This document shows, in pieces, positions 1 to 7,642 of a stretch of 39,070 bases of DNA (positions are counted from its first letter, which is position 1; each line of letters opens with the position of its first letter). The notes under the pieces were generated by a model, which was not told the origin of the DNA, made no database searches, and saw nothing but the letters and a program-made list of their open reading frames with translations. The DNA comes from JAJZOM01 sp046703545 (lineage in GTDB: Archaea > Thermoplasmatota > Thermoplasmata > Thermoplasmatales > Thermoplasmataceae): positions 1 through 39,070 of the forward strand of contig JBJKSX010000029.1 of NCBI GenBank assembly GCA_046703545.1, written 5' to 3'. A program made the position numbers and the translations under genes.

Positions 1-14
1 TTGTTGACGGTCTG

Positions 15-242
15 ATGTTCGGTCTTGCAATAAAGAAGGCATTCACATCAGTTGTCCTGATCCTTGTTTCACTTATTATTGCCTATTTCCTCGGCCTGTC
101 CTTCGTCCCAAACATATCGATCAGCACAATAGTGCACAATGTCATTCAGTACGCCGGAGCACTGCATTTCGGGAACCTGATCATTACATTCTCAATTGTC
201 GTGTTCATTGTTGGTTTTGGTATCGGACTGTGGAGAGGCTGA
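15..242 (+). CDS. Small membrane protein, possibly the C-terminal end of a longer gene
   Basis: The reading frame encodes 75 residues with two hydrophobic stretches long enough to span the membrane (about residues 10-30 and 52-72) and ends in a short Arg-containing tail. The frame is open to the left edge of the window, so the ATG at 15 may be an internal methionine and the gene may begin outside. I recognise no family. It runs toward the urocanase gene, which is on the opposite strand. A small integral membrane protein is all that can be inferred. Confidence 0.5.
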   Translation: MFGLAIKKAFTSVVLILVSLIIAYFLGLSFVPNISISTIVHNVIQYAGALHFGNLIITFSIVVFIVGFGIGLWRG

Positions 243-272
243 CGGGCACCATTCCTGCTCTGACGCTTTCAC

Positions 273-315
273 AAAAAAAAGGGCGGGCAGGGCGGAAAAA
301 ATACTCCTGCCCTGC
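273..315 (-). terminator. Hairpin plus U-tract terminator for urocanase
   Basis: On the minus strand, just after the urocanase stop, GCAGGGC (309-315) can pair with its complement at 287-293. One G-U and one G-C pair extend the stem to about nine base pairs. Eight consecutive U residues follow in the transcript (eight A at 273-280 on the plus strand). Archaeal termination needs mainly the U-tract, but the combination is a strong terminator candidate and also separates the two convergent genes. Confidence 0.6.
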
Positions 316-325
316 AATTGATGCC

Positions 326-2005
326 TTAATGGAAATAAGGGGTCTTGAATTTCACGCCCTTCTTGATGAGGCTGTTGGAACTCTCATATCCGGCATCTGC
401 GTGCCTTATGACACCAAGCCCGGGATCTGCGTTGAGAACCCTGCTTATCTTTTCCTCAGCTTCCTCTGTTCCATCGGCAACCATCACGAAGCCTGCATGA
501 ATTGCATTTCCAATTCCAGTTCCCCCGCCATGGTGGACAGAGACCCAGGTTGCGCCTGAAGATGCGTTGAGAAGTGCATTTAGTATGGGCCAGTCAGCAA
601 TGGCATCACTGCCGTCCTTCATTGCCTCCGTTTCCCTGTATGGGGAGGCAACCGATCCGGTGTCATGATGGTCCCTTCCAATGGCAACAGGGCCAATTTC
701 CTTCTTTTTGACCATTTCATTTATGAGCAGCCCTATCTTCTCACGAAGGCCATATTCTGCATAACATATCCTGGCAGGAAGCCCCTGGAATTTCACCTTG
801 TCCCTTGCGAGCTTCAGCCACTTCACCAGGTGTTCATCATAGCCGAAGTTGTCGATTATTGCCTGGTCTATCTTGAATATGTCCTCGGGATTTCCACTGA
901 GGGCAACCCATCTGAAGGGTCCGGAGCCAATCGCAAAGAGGTCCCTGATGTATCCGGGAACATAACCGGGGATGTCGAATGCGTTCTCCAGCCCACCTTC
1001 CTGTGCCCTTGTCCTGAGGTTGTTTCCATAGTCGAAGACTTTGGCCCCCTGCTCCTTGAACCATATGATGGACTTGACTTCCTTTACTATGGACCTGTAA
1101 ACCGCTTCCCTGTATTCTTTCGGTGACCTGTCCCTGAACTGCCCAGCGGTTTCAACAGTGTAACCCTCCGGGATGTATCCCACGTTTATGTCGTGGGCCG
1201 CAGTCTGGTCCGTCACAATATCGGGAATGATGCCTCTCTTCTGGAGCTCCGGGTAAATTGTTGCAGCGTTGCCAAGAAGGCCTATTGAAAGGGGCTTGCC
1301 TTCCTTGAGTGCCTTGTCCTTCATCTTGAGGGCCTCATCCAGGCTGTCGGTCCAGGTGTCAAGGTACTTTCCCTCTATTCTCCGGTCTATCTTTGCTTTG
1401 TTGACCTCAACTACAATGCCCACCCCATCATTCATGGTCATTGCCAGAGGCTGTGCTCCGCCCATTTCCCCAAGCCCGGAGGAAAGTATCCACTTTCCCT
1501 TCAGGCCTTCCTGCTTGAACTCCTTCCTGCCTATTGCCCCCAGCGTCTCGTACGTTCCCTGGAGAATTCCCTGTGAACCTATGTATATCCAGCTTCCAGC
1601 CGTCATCTGGCCGTACATTGTGAGGCCCCTTTTCTCAAGGTCCCAGAAGATATCGTCAGTTGCCCACCTGGGGACGATCTGGGAATTCACAATAAGTACC
1701 CTCGGTGCATGCTTGGTGGTCTTGAATGCACCCACAGGCTTTCCTGACTGAATTAGCAGCGTCTCGTCATTGTAAAGTTCCTGGAGCATGTTCACAATCT
1801 CGTCGAAGCACTCCCAGTTCCTCGCAGCCTTGCCCTTTCCACCATAAACGATGAGGTTGTCCGGGTCCATTGCCACCTCCGGGTCCAGGTTGTTCATGAG
1901 AAGCCGCATTGCAGCTTCCTGGCCCCATCCACGGCAGCTGATCTGCATCCCCCTTGGGGCATGGACAGGTCTCGGCCCTTTTGATTCTGATTCTGGGCTT
2001 TCCAT
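326..2005 (-). CDS. hutU: Urocanate hydratase (urocanase)
   Basis: The product adds water to urocanate to give 4-imidazolone-5-propionate, the second step of histidine degradation; the family carries tightly bound NAD+. About 559 residues match the usual length of about 555. Family signatures include GWGQEAAMRLLMNNLDPEVA near the N-terminus, YGGKGKAARNWECFDEI, GGAQPLAMTMNDGVG, GNNLRTRA and a C-terminal segment rich in VSVHHGGGTGIGNAIHAG. The start is ambiguous: in-frame ATGs lie at 2005 and 2017, and a TTG at 2050. I chose 2005 because an AT-rich element (2034-2041) lies about 32 nt upstream and the protein then starts just before the conserved region. No other histidine-degradation gene is in the window. 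The gene is divergent from xthA. Confidence 0.95.
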   Translation of the reverse strand: MESPESESKGPRPVHAPRGMQISCRGWGQEAAMRLLMNNLDPEVAMDPDNLIVYGGKGKAARNWECFDEIVNMLQELYNDETLLIQSGKPVGAFKTTKHAPRVLIVNSQIVPRWATDDIFWDLEKRGLTMYGQMTAGSWIYIGSQGILQGTYETLGAIGRKEFKQEGLKGKWILSSGLGEMGGAQPLAMTMNDGVGIVVEVNKAKIDRRIEGKYLDTWTDSLDEALKMKDKALKEGKPLSIGLLGNAATIYPELQKRGIIPDIVTDQTAAHDINVGYIPEGYTVETAGQFRDRSPKEYREAVYRSIVKEVKSIIWFKEQGAKVFDYGNNLRTRAQEGGLENAFDIPGYVPGYIRDLFAIGSGPFRWVALSGNPEDIFKIDQAIIDNFGYDEHLVKWLKLARDKVKFQGLPARICYAEYGLREKIGLLINEMVKKKEIGPVAIGRDHHDTGSVASPYRETEAMKDGSDAIADWPILNALLNASSGATWVSVHHGGGTGIGNAIHAGFVMVADGTEEAEEKISRVLNADPGLGVIRHADAGYESSNSLIKKGVKFKTPYFH

Positions 2006-2095
2006 ATTGATCACCATGCCATGTGAATTTTCATGATTAATCTTTTGCAATCCTGCGGGTCAATTCGAACACAAGATTAATGTGATACAGGGAAT

Positions 2096-2869
2096 GTGCA
2101 GATATTGACTCTAAAACTCATTTCGTGGAACGTCAATGGGATCAGGGCAGCTGTAAGGAATGGCCTGCTGGATTTCATCTCAAGGGAAAAGGCGGATATT
2201 TTTGCATTTCAGGAAATCAAGGCAGACGAATTCCAGCTGCCGCTTGACCTGATGGAGGAAGGGTATGAGGTTTTCATAAATCCCGCGGAGAGGAAGGGAT
2301 ACAGCGGCACATTGGTGCTTTCAAGAGTCAAGCCTGTGTCCACATTCAGGGGATTCAACTCAAAACACGATGAGAACGAGGGAAGGATTATTGGCCTGGA
2401 ATTCGAGAAATTCTGGCTTCTCAACATCTATTTCCCCAATTCCCAGAGGGACCTCACAAGGCTGGACTTCAAGATGGAATTCAACAGGAGGCTGCACGAA
2501 ATGGTCAATGAACTGAGAAAAACAAAGCCGGTCATATTCTGCGGGGACCTGAACGTGGCCCACAAGGAGATCGACATAGCCCGGCCGGACGACAACCACA
2601 GGAACGCAGGTTTCACAGACGAGGAGAGAGGATGGATGACAGAGCTTCTAGATGACGGTTACATAGACACCTTCAGGATGTTCAGCAAGGATCCGGATCA
2701 GTATTCGTGGTGGACCTACAGGTTCAACGCCAGGAAAAGGAATGTGGGATGGCGCATAGATTACTTCATCGTGTCTGATGATATGGAAAAAAGGGTCAAG
2801 GACGCGGGGATCCTTGGGGAAGTGACGGGCTCCGACCACGCGCCTGTAACGCTCACTGTTGACTTTTGA
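2096..2869 (+). CDS. xthA: Exodeoxyribonuclease III / AP endonuclease
   Basis: This is a Mg-dependent endonuclease/exonuclease/phosphatase-fold enzyme that cleaves DNA at abasic sites in base excision repair. Visible motifs are LISWNVNGIRA with the metal-binding Asn near the N-terminus, FQEIKAD with the catalytic Glu, CGDLNVAHKEIDIA in the middle, WRIDYFIVSD and the C-terminal GSDHAPV with the catalytic Asp-His. The length of about 257 residues is typical. The start is a GTG at 2096 or, equally plausibly, a TTG at 2105, which would give the shorter N-terminus seen in the family. The 3' end overlaps the convergent purA gene by 17 nt. Confidence 0.95.
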   Translation: MQILTLKLISWNVNGIRAAVRNGLLDFISREKADIFAFQEIKADEFQLPLDLMEEGYEVFINPAERKGYSGTLVLSRVKPVSTFRGFNSKHDENEGRIIGLEFEKFWLLNIYFPNSQRDLTRLDFKMEFNRRLHEMVNELRKTKPVIFCGDLNVAHKEIDIARPDDNHRNAGFTDEERGWMTELLDDGYIDTFRMFSKDPDQYSWWTYRFNARKRNVGWRIDYFIVSDDMEKRVKDAGILGEVTGSDHAPVTLTVDF

Positions 2870-4151
2870 GCCTTGATTTGTCCCTGATGAGCGTCTTTTC
2901 CCTGCCCTCACCGAACGAAAGTACATCAACAGGGATATTCAGTTCCCTCTCTATGAGCGAAATGTAGTCTTTCAGGCTCTGCGGAAAGGCCTGGAAACTG
3001 TTCTTCTTTATTATCTCGGGGTCAATCTTTCCCCAGGAGGGAAGTTCCACGTAGTTCGGCTCAAGCCCCTCCATGTCCCTGAAGGTCCGTGGTATGTAGT
3101 CTATGACCTTTCCATTCTTGCTGTATGATGTGCAGACCCTTATCAGGTCAAGCTCCCCAAGAGTGTCAAGCCGTGTTATTCCAATTCCGTCAACGTCATT
3201 GAGCATTGTTGTGTACCTGAGCATGGGCAGGTCTATCCACCCAACCCTTCTTGGCCTGCCAGTTGCTGTGCCGTATTCTCCAGCAAGCTCCCTGAGGTCA
3301 TCAGCTTCCTGCCCCTTCATCTCGGTGGGGAACGGCCCTGCTCCAACTTTTGACATGTAAGCCTTTGCAACTCCAAGGACATAATCAACTCTCCTGAAGG
3401 GGAAACCAGCACCGGTGGAGACAGCTCCGGCAACGGCATTTGAGGAGGTGACAAAAGGGTACATTCCGAAGTCTATGTCCAGCATTGTTGCCTGGGCCCC
3501 TTCAAAAATGATGCTCTTTCCGCTCTTGTAAAGCTCCCTCAGTGCAATCTCAGTGTATTCAAGGTATGGATCTAGCTTGAGGCCGGCCTCATAAAGATTC
3601 CTGGCCATGCTTTCCCTGTTCTTCTCAAAAGCAAATTCTGAATCCGCAAGGAGGCTCTCCTTCATCCTGTAGATGGTCTCCACTTTCTGCCTTATTATGT
3701 CAAGGTCTTCCAGATCGGCCATCCGTATGCCGGTTCGGGCATATTTGTCCTCGTAAGTGGGGCCAATGCCCTGTGCGGTGGTTCCAAGGCTCAGTTTTCC
3801 GCGGACCTCTTCCTCCCTGACATCAAGAAATCTGTGCATGGGGGTGACAACATGTGCCATCTTGCTTATCCTTATCCTGGCCCTCCCCTTTGACTCCCTC
3901 AGGGTTTCGATCTCCTCAAGCAGTGCAAAGGGGTCAATGACCATGCCATTGCCAAGAATCACATTCTCGCACTGCAATGAGCCAGAAGATATGGTCCTGA
4001 ACTTGTACTTCTTCCCATCAACAACAACCGTGTGCCCTGCATTGTTGCCGCCGCTGAATCTCACCGCAACCTGGAACTTTTCTGCAAGGAAATCCGTGAT
4101 CTTTCCCTTTCCCTCGTCCCCAAACTGCAGGCCTAGCACAACCGCGATCAA
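2853..4151 (-). CDS. purA: Adenylosuccinate synthetase
   Basis: The enzyme joins IMP and aspartate using GTP to form adenylosuccinate, the first committed step of AMP synthesis. The N-terminal GLQFGDEGKGK (the GDEGKGK P-loop), GGNNAGHT, GTTAQGIGPTYEDK, the IIFEGAQ segment and TTTGRPRRVGW-like region (here GTATGRPRRVGWID) are diagnostic. The 432 residues match the family. The start must be a TTG: no ATG or GTG lies between the upstream in-frame stop at 4191-4193 and the conserved N-terminus, except a GTG inside it. The stop codon of a short upstream frame lies one nucleotide before this TTG, which suggests translational coupling or a leader. The 3' end overlaps xthA on the other strand. Confidence 0.95.
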   Translation of the reverse strand: MIAVVLGLQFGDEGKGKITDFLAEKFQVAVRFSGGNNAGHTVVVDGKKYKFRTISSGSLQCENVILGNGMVIDPFALLEEIETLRESKGRARIRISKMAHVVTPMHRFLDVREEEVRGKLSLGTTAQGIGPTYEDKYARTGIRMADLEDLDIIRQKVETIYRMKESLLADSEFAFEKNRESMARNLYEAGLKLDPYLEYTEIALRELYKSGKSIIFEGAQATMLDIDFGMYPFVTSSNAVAGAVSTGAGFPFRRVDYVLGVAKAYMSKVGAGPFPTEMKGQEADDLRELAGEYGTATGRPRRVGWIDLPMLRYTTMLNDVDGIGITRLDTLGELDLIRVCTSYSKNGKVIDYIPRTFRDMEGLEPNYVELPSWGKIDPEIIKKNSFQAFPQSLKDYISLIERELNIPVDVLSFGEGREKTLIRDKSRLKSQQ

Positions 4152-4152
4152 T

Positions 4153-4341
4153 TTATCGGGCCCCCTGTACAGCTTCTGCGGTGGGAAAAATCAAGTCTTC
4201 CACACGGTTGCACATGCGCGGCGGGTCTGTAATTAGCATATCTCCAGTCAAAACAGTGAATGCCTGAAAATCCAGTTTGTGGCTCCACTTAAGTTTCATT
4301 GTACCACAGTTAATAACGTTTCCTTCTGCGTGTTTGAACAC
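4153..4341 (-). CDS. Possible upstream small ORF before purA
   Basis: A 62-codon frame starts with GTG at 4341 (an internal ATG is at 4299) and ends with TAA one nucleotide before the TTG start of purA. I recognise no family, and it has no membrane segment or clear motif. A TATA-like element on this strand (4354-4364) could place a transcript start near 4332, making part of this region the purA leader. It could be a real small gene, a leader peptide that helps initiation at the TTG, or chance. Confidence is low. Confidence 0.25.
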   Translation of the reverse strand: MFKHAEGNVINCGTMKLKWSHKLDFQAFTVLTGDMLITDPPRMCNRVEDLIFPTAEAVQGAR

Positions 4342-4376
4342 TTTCAGATGATATTAGTTATAAGAAAGCCGATAAA

Positions 4377-4384
4377 ACTATAAG
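4377..4384 (+). promoter_or_regulatory. Promoter and ribosome-binding site of icd
   Basis: A TATA-like ACTATAAG is centred about 33 nt upstream of the icd ATG at 4414, so the leader is short. A GGGAG at 4403-4407 ends six nt before the ATG and may act as a Shine-Dalgarno sequence. The purA leader promoter points the other way from the same AT-rich region. Confidence 0.45.
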
Positions 4385-4413
4385 TTCATCGAGCAAATTA
4401 CAGGGAGATATCT

Positions 4414-5634
4414 ATGAGTTACATTAAAGTCACAGACAGCCAGGGCATTGAGATACCCAACAACCCCACAATAGGGTATATTGAAGGAGACGGGATTGGC
4501 CCTGATATCACAAAGGCAACAATTTCTGTTATTAATGCCTCAATAGAAATTGCCTACAATGGCGAGAAAAACATAATCTGGGAAAAGGTTCTCGCTGGAG
4601 AAGAGGCCACGGAGACAACGGGAAAGCATCTCCCCCAGGAGTCACTGGACCAGCTCAAGAAGTGTGTGGTCTCACTCAAGGGGCCCCTCACAACACCTAT
4701 TGGCCAGGGATTCAGGTCACTGAATGTGGCCCTGAGGCAGTATTTTGACCTTTACGCCAACATAAGGCCAGTGAAGTTCTTCCCGGGAGTTCCCACACCA
4801 GTGAAGAATCCGGAGAACATGAACATGGTTGTTTTCAGGGAAAACACCGAGGATCTCTATGCGGGCATAGAGTGGAAATCAGATTCTCCTGAGGCATCAA
4901 TGGTCAGGAAGTTCCTTTCAGACAACTTCGAAATATCCCTCACAGATGACACAGGAATTGGCATAAAGCCAATCAGCAGGTTCCGTTCCCAGAGGCTCGT
5001 GAGAAAGGCAATCGAATACGCATTGAAGAACAACAGGCGCAGCGTAACCCTGGTGCACAAGGGAAACATCATGAAGTACACGGAGGGGGCCTTCAAGGAA
5101 TGGGGATATGAGCTTGCTGCAAGCGAGTTCAAGGACCAGACCGTCACGGAGGAAGAATTCAACAAGGATCCGGAGGCTTACGAAGGCAAGCTCAAGATCA
5201 ATGACAGGATCGCCGACAACATGTTCCAGCAGGTTCTCACCAGGACAAAGGACTATGATGTCATTGCAACAACCAACCTGAACGGGGATTACCTTTCAGA
5301 CGCACTCGCTGCACAGGTTGGAGGGCTGGGCCTTGCACCGGGCGGAAACGTTGGAGACAACTACGCAATATTCGAGGCAGTCCATGGCACCGCACCCAAG
5401 TATGCGGGAATGGATGTTGCAAACCCAACATCACTCATGCTTTCTGGAGAAATGATGCTCAGGCACCTTGGTTGGACTGAAGCGGCAGACATCCTTGAGG
5501 ATGCAATAATGTCCGCATACAAGGAGCAGAAAGTCACCCAGGATCTCGCAAGGGTGCTGAACATCAAGCCGCTCAGGACTTCTGAGTTTGGCGATGAAGT
5601 TATAAAGAGAATGAGGGGAAAGAGGGCCGATTAA
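4414..5634 (+). CDS. icd: Isocitrate dehydrogenase, probably NADP-dependent
   Basis: The enzyme oxidises and decarboxylates isocitrate to 2-oxoglutarate in the citric acid cycle. The 406 residues match the bacterial/archaeal homodimeric type. Visible are IEGDGIGPDI near the N-terminus, the substrate loop FRSLNVALRQ with Ser102, Asn104 and Arg108, further Arg at 118, VFRENTEDLYAGIEW, a Lys in the LVHKGNIMKYTEGAF segment, the metal-binding region NLNGDYLSDALAA and the cofactor segment EAVHGTAPKYAG. NADP preference is inferred from similarity to the homodimeric NADP-type enzymes, not shown. The gene stands alone, with its own promoter and a downstream T-tract at 5649-5655. Confidence 0.93.
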   Translation: MSYIKVTDSQGIEIPNNPTIGYIEGDGIGPDITKATISVINASIEIAYNGEKNIIWEKVLAGEEATETTGKHLPQESLDQLKKCVVSLKGPLTTPIGQGFRSLNVALRQYFDLYANIRPVKFFPGVPTPVKNPENMNMVVFRENTEDLYAGIEWKSDSPEASMVRKFLSDNFEISLTDDTGIGIKPISRFRSQRLVRKAIEYALKNNRRSVTLVHKGNIMKYTEGAFKEWGYELAASEFKDQTVTEEEFNKDPEAYEGKLKINDRIADNMFQQVLTRTKDYDVIATTNLNGDYLSDALAAQVGGLGLAPGGNVGDNYAIFEAVHGTAPKYAGMDVANPTSLMLSGEMMLRHLGWTEAADILEDAIMSAYKEQKVTQDLARVLNIKPLRTSEFGDEVIKRMRGKRAD

Positions 5635-5648
5635 GCTCTCCTGCCATA

Positions 5649-5655
5649 TTTTTTT
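5649..5655 (+). terminator. T-tract downstream of icd
   Basis: Seven consecutive T residues lie 15 nt after the icd stop, with no strong hairpin. Such U-tracts suffice for intrinsic termination by archaeal RNA polymerase. The element falls in the short gap before the convergent gene. Confidence 0.4.
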
Positions 5656-5689
5656 CCTTTGACCAATGCCTGCAAATGCTGATATGCTT

Positions 5690-7075
5690 TCAGCGCCTCA
5701 GCACCGCAATTTTTTCCTGAATCATGTTTCCCATGAGGTGCCGCATGCTCCTCGATGAAGTGATGCTCGCTCCGGGGTTGGAGGAGGATATTGCATCGGT
5801 TGGAAGCCCCGGGGCATCGTTTATGAGCACGGTATCAGCGTGGAGGCTGTCAAGTGCGGTCATTGCAAGATTTATGTCGGATGTGAAAATTCCGGCCTGG
5901 CCAGATTTGCCTGTACTGTTTGCAACATCTATTGCCTCCTTGAAAGACTGAACCTGGTGCACAGTAAGGATAGGCGCAAGGACCTGCCTTCTCACGAGAT
6001 CAGAGGATGTCTCCACATTGTCTATGATGGTTGGCTCAAAGAACCGGCCTTCAAAGCTGCCGCCGGCAAGAACATAACCTGCGTTTGCCCCTGCCTCCTC
6101 CAGAAGTGCGGCCGCGGCCTCGGCTGCCTCATCATTGATCAGGGGGCCGTACCCGGTTTCCTCCTCAAGGGGATCTCCCGGCTTCAACTGGCCTGCAAGC
6201 TCAATGAGCCTGTTCTTGAAATACTCATAAGATTCCTGGCGAACAATCACGCTCTGGGTCCTCACTGGAGCCTGGCCCTGGAAATTGAACGCAGAGTTCA
6301 CAACGGACTCCGCAGCTGTGTCCAGATCGGCATCTTCCCATACAATGGCTGGAGAACTGCTGCCAGCTTCCAGAAGGATCCTCCTGGGCACGGACAGTTT
6401 CATGAAAGCTGGAATGGATTCAATCCTGCCGGAGAATGTCGCCATCCCGAAGTTTTCCCCCTTCACCAGTGACCGGAAGGCTTTGCTGGATCTGCCTGCA
6501 ATAACTGCCTGCACAGAGTGTTCAGGGAAACCGATTCCCCGGATAATCTCCAGGAGATTCACCGCCGAAAGTGGTGCCTGGGAAGAAGGCTTGAGCACTA
6601 TTGCATTGCCGGTGGCCAGCGATGCAGCAATCCTGCTTGATGTTGAGTAGAGTGGTTCCGTGAATGGATGCACGGAGAGGATTGGCCCGGCAGGGACATG
6701 GGACGAGAACGCCATGTGTTCCCTGAGCGATTTTCTGGATCTTCCATTCATGGAGGAGCCTTCGATATTCATGATCTCTTCTGCTGCACTGACGAAGGAC
6801 TGGATGCTCCTCTCAACTTCATCCCTTGACTGCCGGATGGGTTTTCCCGTTTCCACAGAAATGGTCTTTGCCAGAATGTCTGAACTCTTCCTCAGGCTGT
6901 CAGAAATGCCGTACAGGAGATCCGATAACTCATAACCCCGCATCTTTTCCATGTCATGGGCGGCCTGCACGCCTCTGCCAAGTATTTTTCTTGCCTCACC
7001 GGTTCCCGTTTCCTCAATTTCCTGGTAGTCTTCACCGGAATACCTGTTCCTGACAATCATAGTACATGATGTCAT
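5690..7075 (-). CDS. Aldehyde-dehydrogenase-fold protein lacking catalytic residues
   Basis: The 461 residues follow the NAD(P)-dependent aldehyde dehydrogenase fold throughout: ATGNAIVLKPSSQAPLSA in the cofactor domain, MATFSG, LLEAGSSSPAIVWEDADLD, GYGPLINDEA and FEPTIIDNV. Conserved active-site positions are changed, however. The GQ-x-Cys motif reads GQAP at residues 267-270, so proline (codon 6266-6268) replaces the nucleophilic Cys, and the only Cys in the protein is residue 4. The oxyanion Asn of PFNFP is Thr139 (PFTEP). The cofactor-binding ExFGP segment reads QVLAP. The general-base Glu (Glu236) remains. I infer a non-catalytic or repurposed enzyme. It lies 27 nt downstream of the MoaE-like gene and is probably cotranscribed. 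ATG 7075 is the first start; ATG 7060 is also possible. Confidence 0.85.
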   Translation of the reverse strand: MTSCTMIVRNRYSGEDYQEIEETGTGEARKILGRGVQAAHDMEKMRGYELSDLLYGISDSLRKSSDILAKTISVETGKPIRQSRDEVERSIQSFVSAAEEIMNIEGSSMNGRSRKSLREHMAFSSHVPAGPILSVHPFTEPLYSTSSRIAASLATGNAIVLKPSSQAPLSAVNLLEIIRGIGFPEHSVQAVIAGRSSKAFRSLVKGENFGMATFSGRIESIPAFMKLSVPRRILLEAGSSSPAIVWEDADLDTAAESVVNSAFNFQGQAPVRTQSVIVRQESYEYFKNRLIELAGQLKPGDPLEEETGYGPLINDEAAEAAAALLEEAGANAGYVLAGGSFEGRFFEPTIIDNVETSSDLVRRQVLAPILTVHQVQSFKEAIDVANSTGKSGQAGIFTSDINLAMTALDSLHADTVLINDAPGLPTDAISSSNPGASITSSRSMRHLMGNMIQEKIAVLRR

Positions 7076-7102
7076 CCTGGTACTAAATCAGGTTGATTCC
7101 TT

Positions 7103-7501
7103 TCAATCTGTTTTTGATCCAGGGTCCCTGACTTCATATTTCCAGACAGGCAGCTCCGAATTGATCTCCTCAACAATGAATTTGCAGGCAGAAAAAGCGT
7201 CATCTATCCTGCGGGCTGAAACAGATACCAAGAATGCATACTCCCCCAGTGGAATATGGCCAACCCTGTGAGTTATGGAAACCTCCGACACCCGGAACCT
7301 CTCCACAGCATCCTTCTTGATCTTCTCCATGAGTTCCCTAGCCATGGTCTCGTAGGTCTCAAAATATATTGATCTCACATTGGGCGAATCGCTGAACTTT
7401 GTGCTCCGGATCATGGCTGTTATGACGTTCTTTATGTCCTCATCGCCGGTTTCCAGCTGCTTCGAGACTTCGATCTTGTGGTCTACAATATCAATTCCCA
7501 T
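7103..7501 (-). CDS. MoaE-like protein (molybdopterin synthase large subunit family)
   Basis: The 132 residues resemble MoaE, the subunit that adds dithiolene sulfur to cyclic pyranopterin in molybdenum-cofactor synthesis: FETYETMA, THRVGHIPLGEYAFLVSVSA, DAFSACKFIVEEI and PVWKYE. Several residues expected in the active site differ. The family His-Arg before the AF motif reads Arg98-Ile99 by my alignment, and the first of two conserved lysines reads Asn114; the second is kept (Lys121). It may therefore be a divergent paralogue. I chose ATG 7501 because a TATA-like element (7531-7537) lies about 33 nt upstream; an upstream in-frame start would leave it too close. The gene is followed by the degenerate aldehyde dehydrogenase. 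Confidence 0.72.
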   Translation of the reverse strand: MGIDIVDHKIEVSKQLETGDEDIKNVITAMIRSTKFSDSPNVRSIYFETYETMARELMEKIKKDAVERFRVSEVSITHRVGHIPLGEYAFLVSVSARRIDDAFSACKFIVEEINSELPVWKYEVRDPGSKTD

Positions 7502-7530
7502 GGAGCTACCATTTTTCATGCACATGGCTG

Positions 7531-7537
7531 TATATAA
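7531..7537 (-). promoter_or_regulatory. TATA-like box of the MoaE-like gene
   Basis: On the minus strand the sequence reads AAATTATATAC, centred about 33 nt upstream of the ATG at 7501. This spacing fits a very short leader and decides the start. The divergent threonine dehydrogenase has its own T-rich element at 7609-7617. Confidence 0.4.
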
Positions 7538-7642
7538 TTTTCTCCATTGAGGGGAAAGCAAGTTCCCCTTCTCTTCATGCTGGTGCAAGTTTCTGTGTGT
7601 CACACATCTTTTTTATTTCCCTGAGCCATGCATAATGGCATT

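Noticed and set aside
665..1126. Open frame of 153 codons on the plus strand inside urocanase
   Set aside because: It lies fully antisense to a strongly supported gene, has no motif or promoter, and its composition follows the complement of the urocanase codons.
2051..2095. GTTCGAA-like sequence suggesting a tRNA T-arm
   Set aside because: The gap is only 45 bases and no acceptor or D-arm pairing exists around it.
5840..6472. Open frame of 210 codons on the plus strand inside the aldehyde-dehydrogenase-fold gene
   Set aside because: Antisense shadow; the minus-strand product is a full-length recognisable fold, while this one shows no family pattern.
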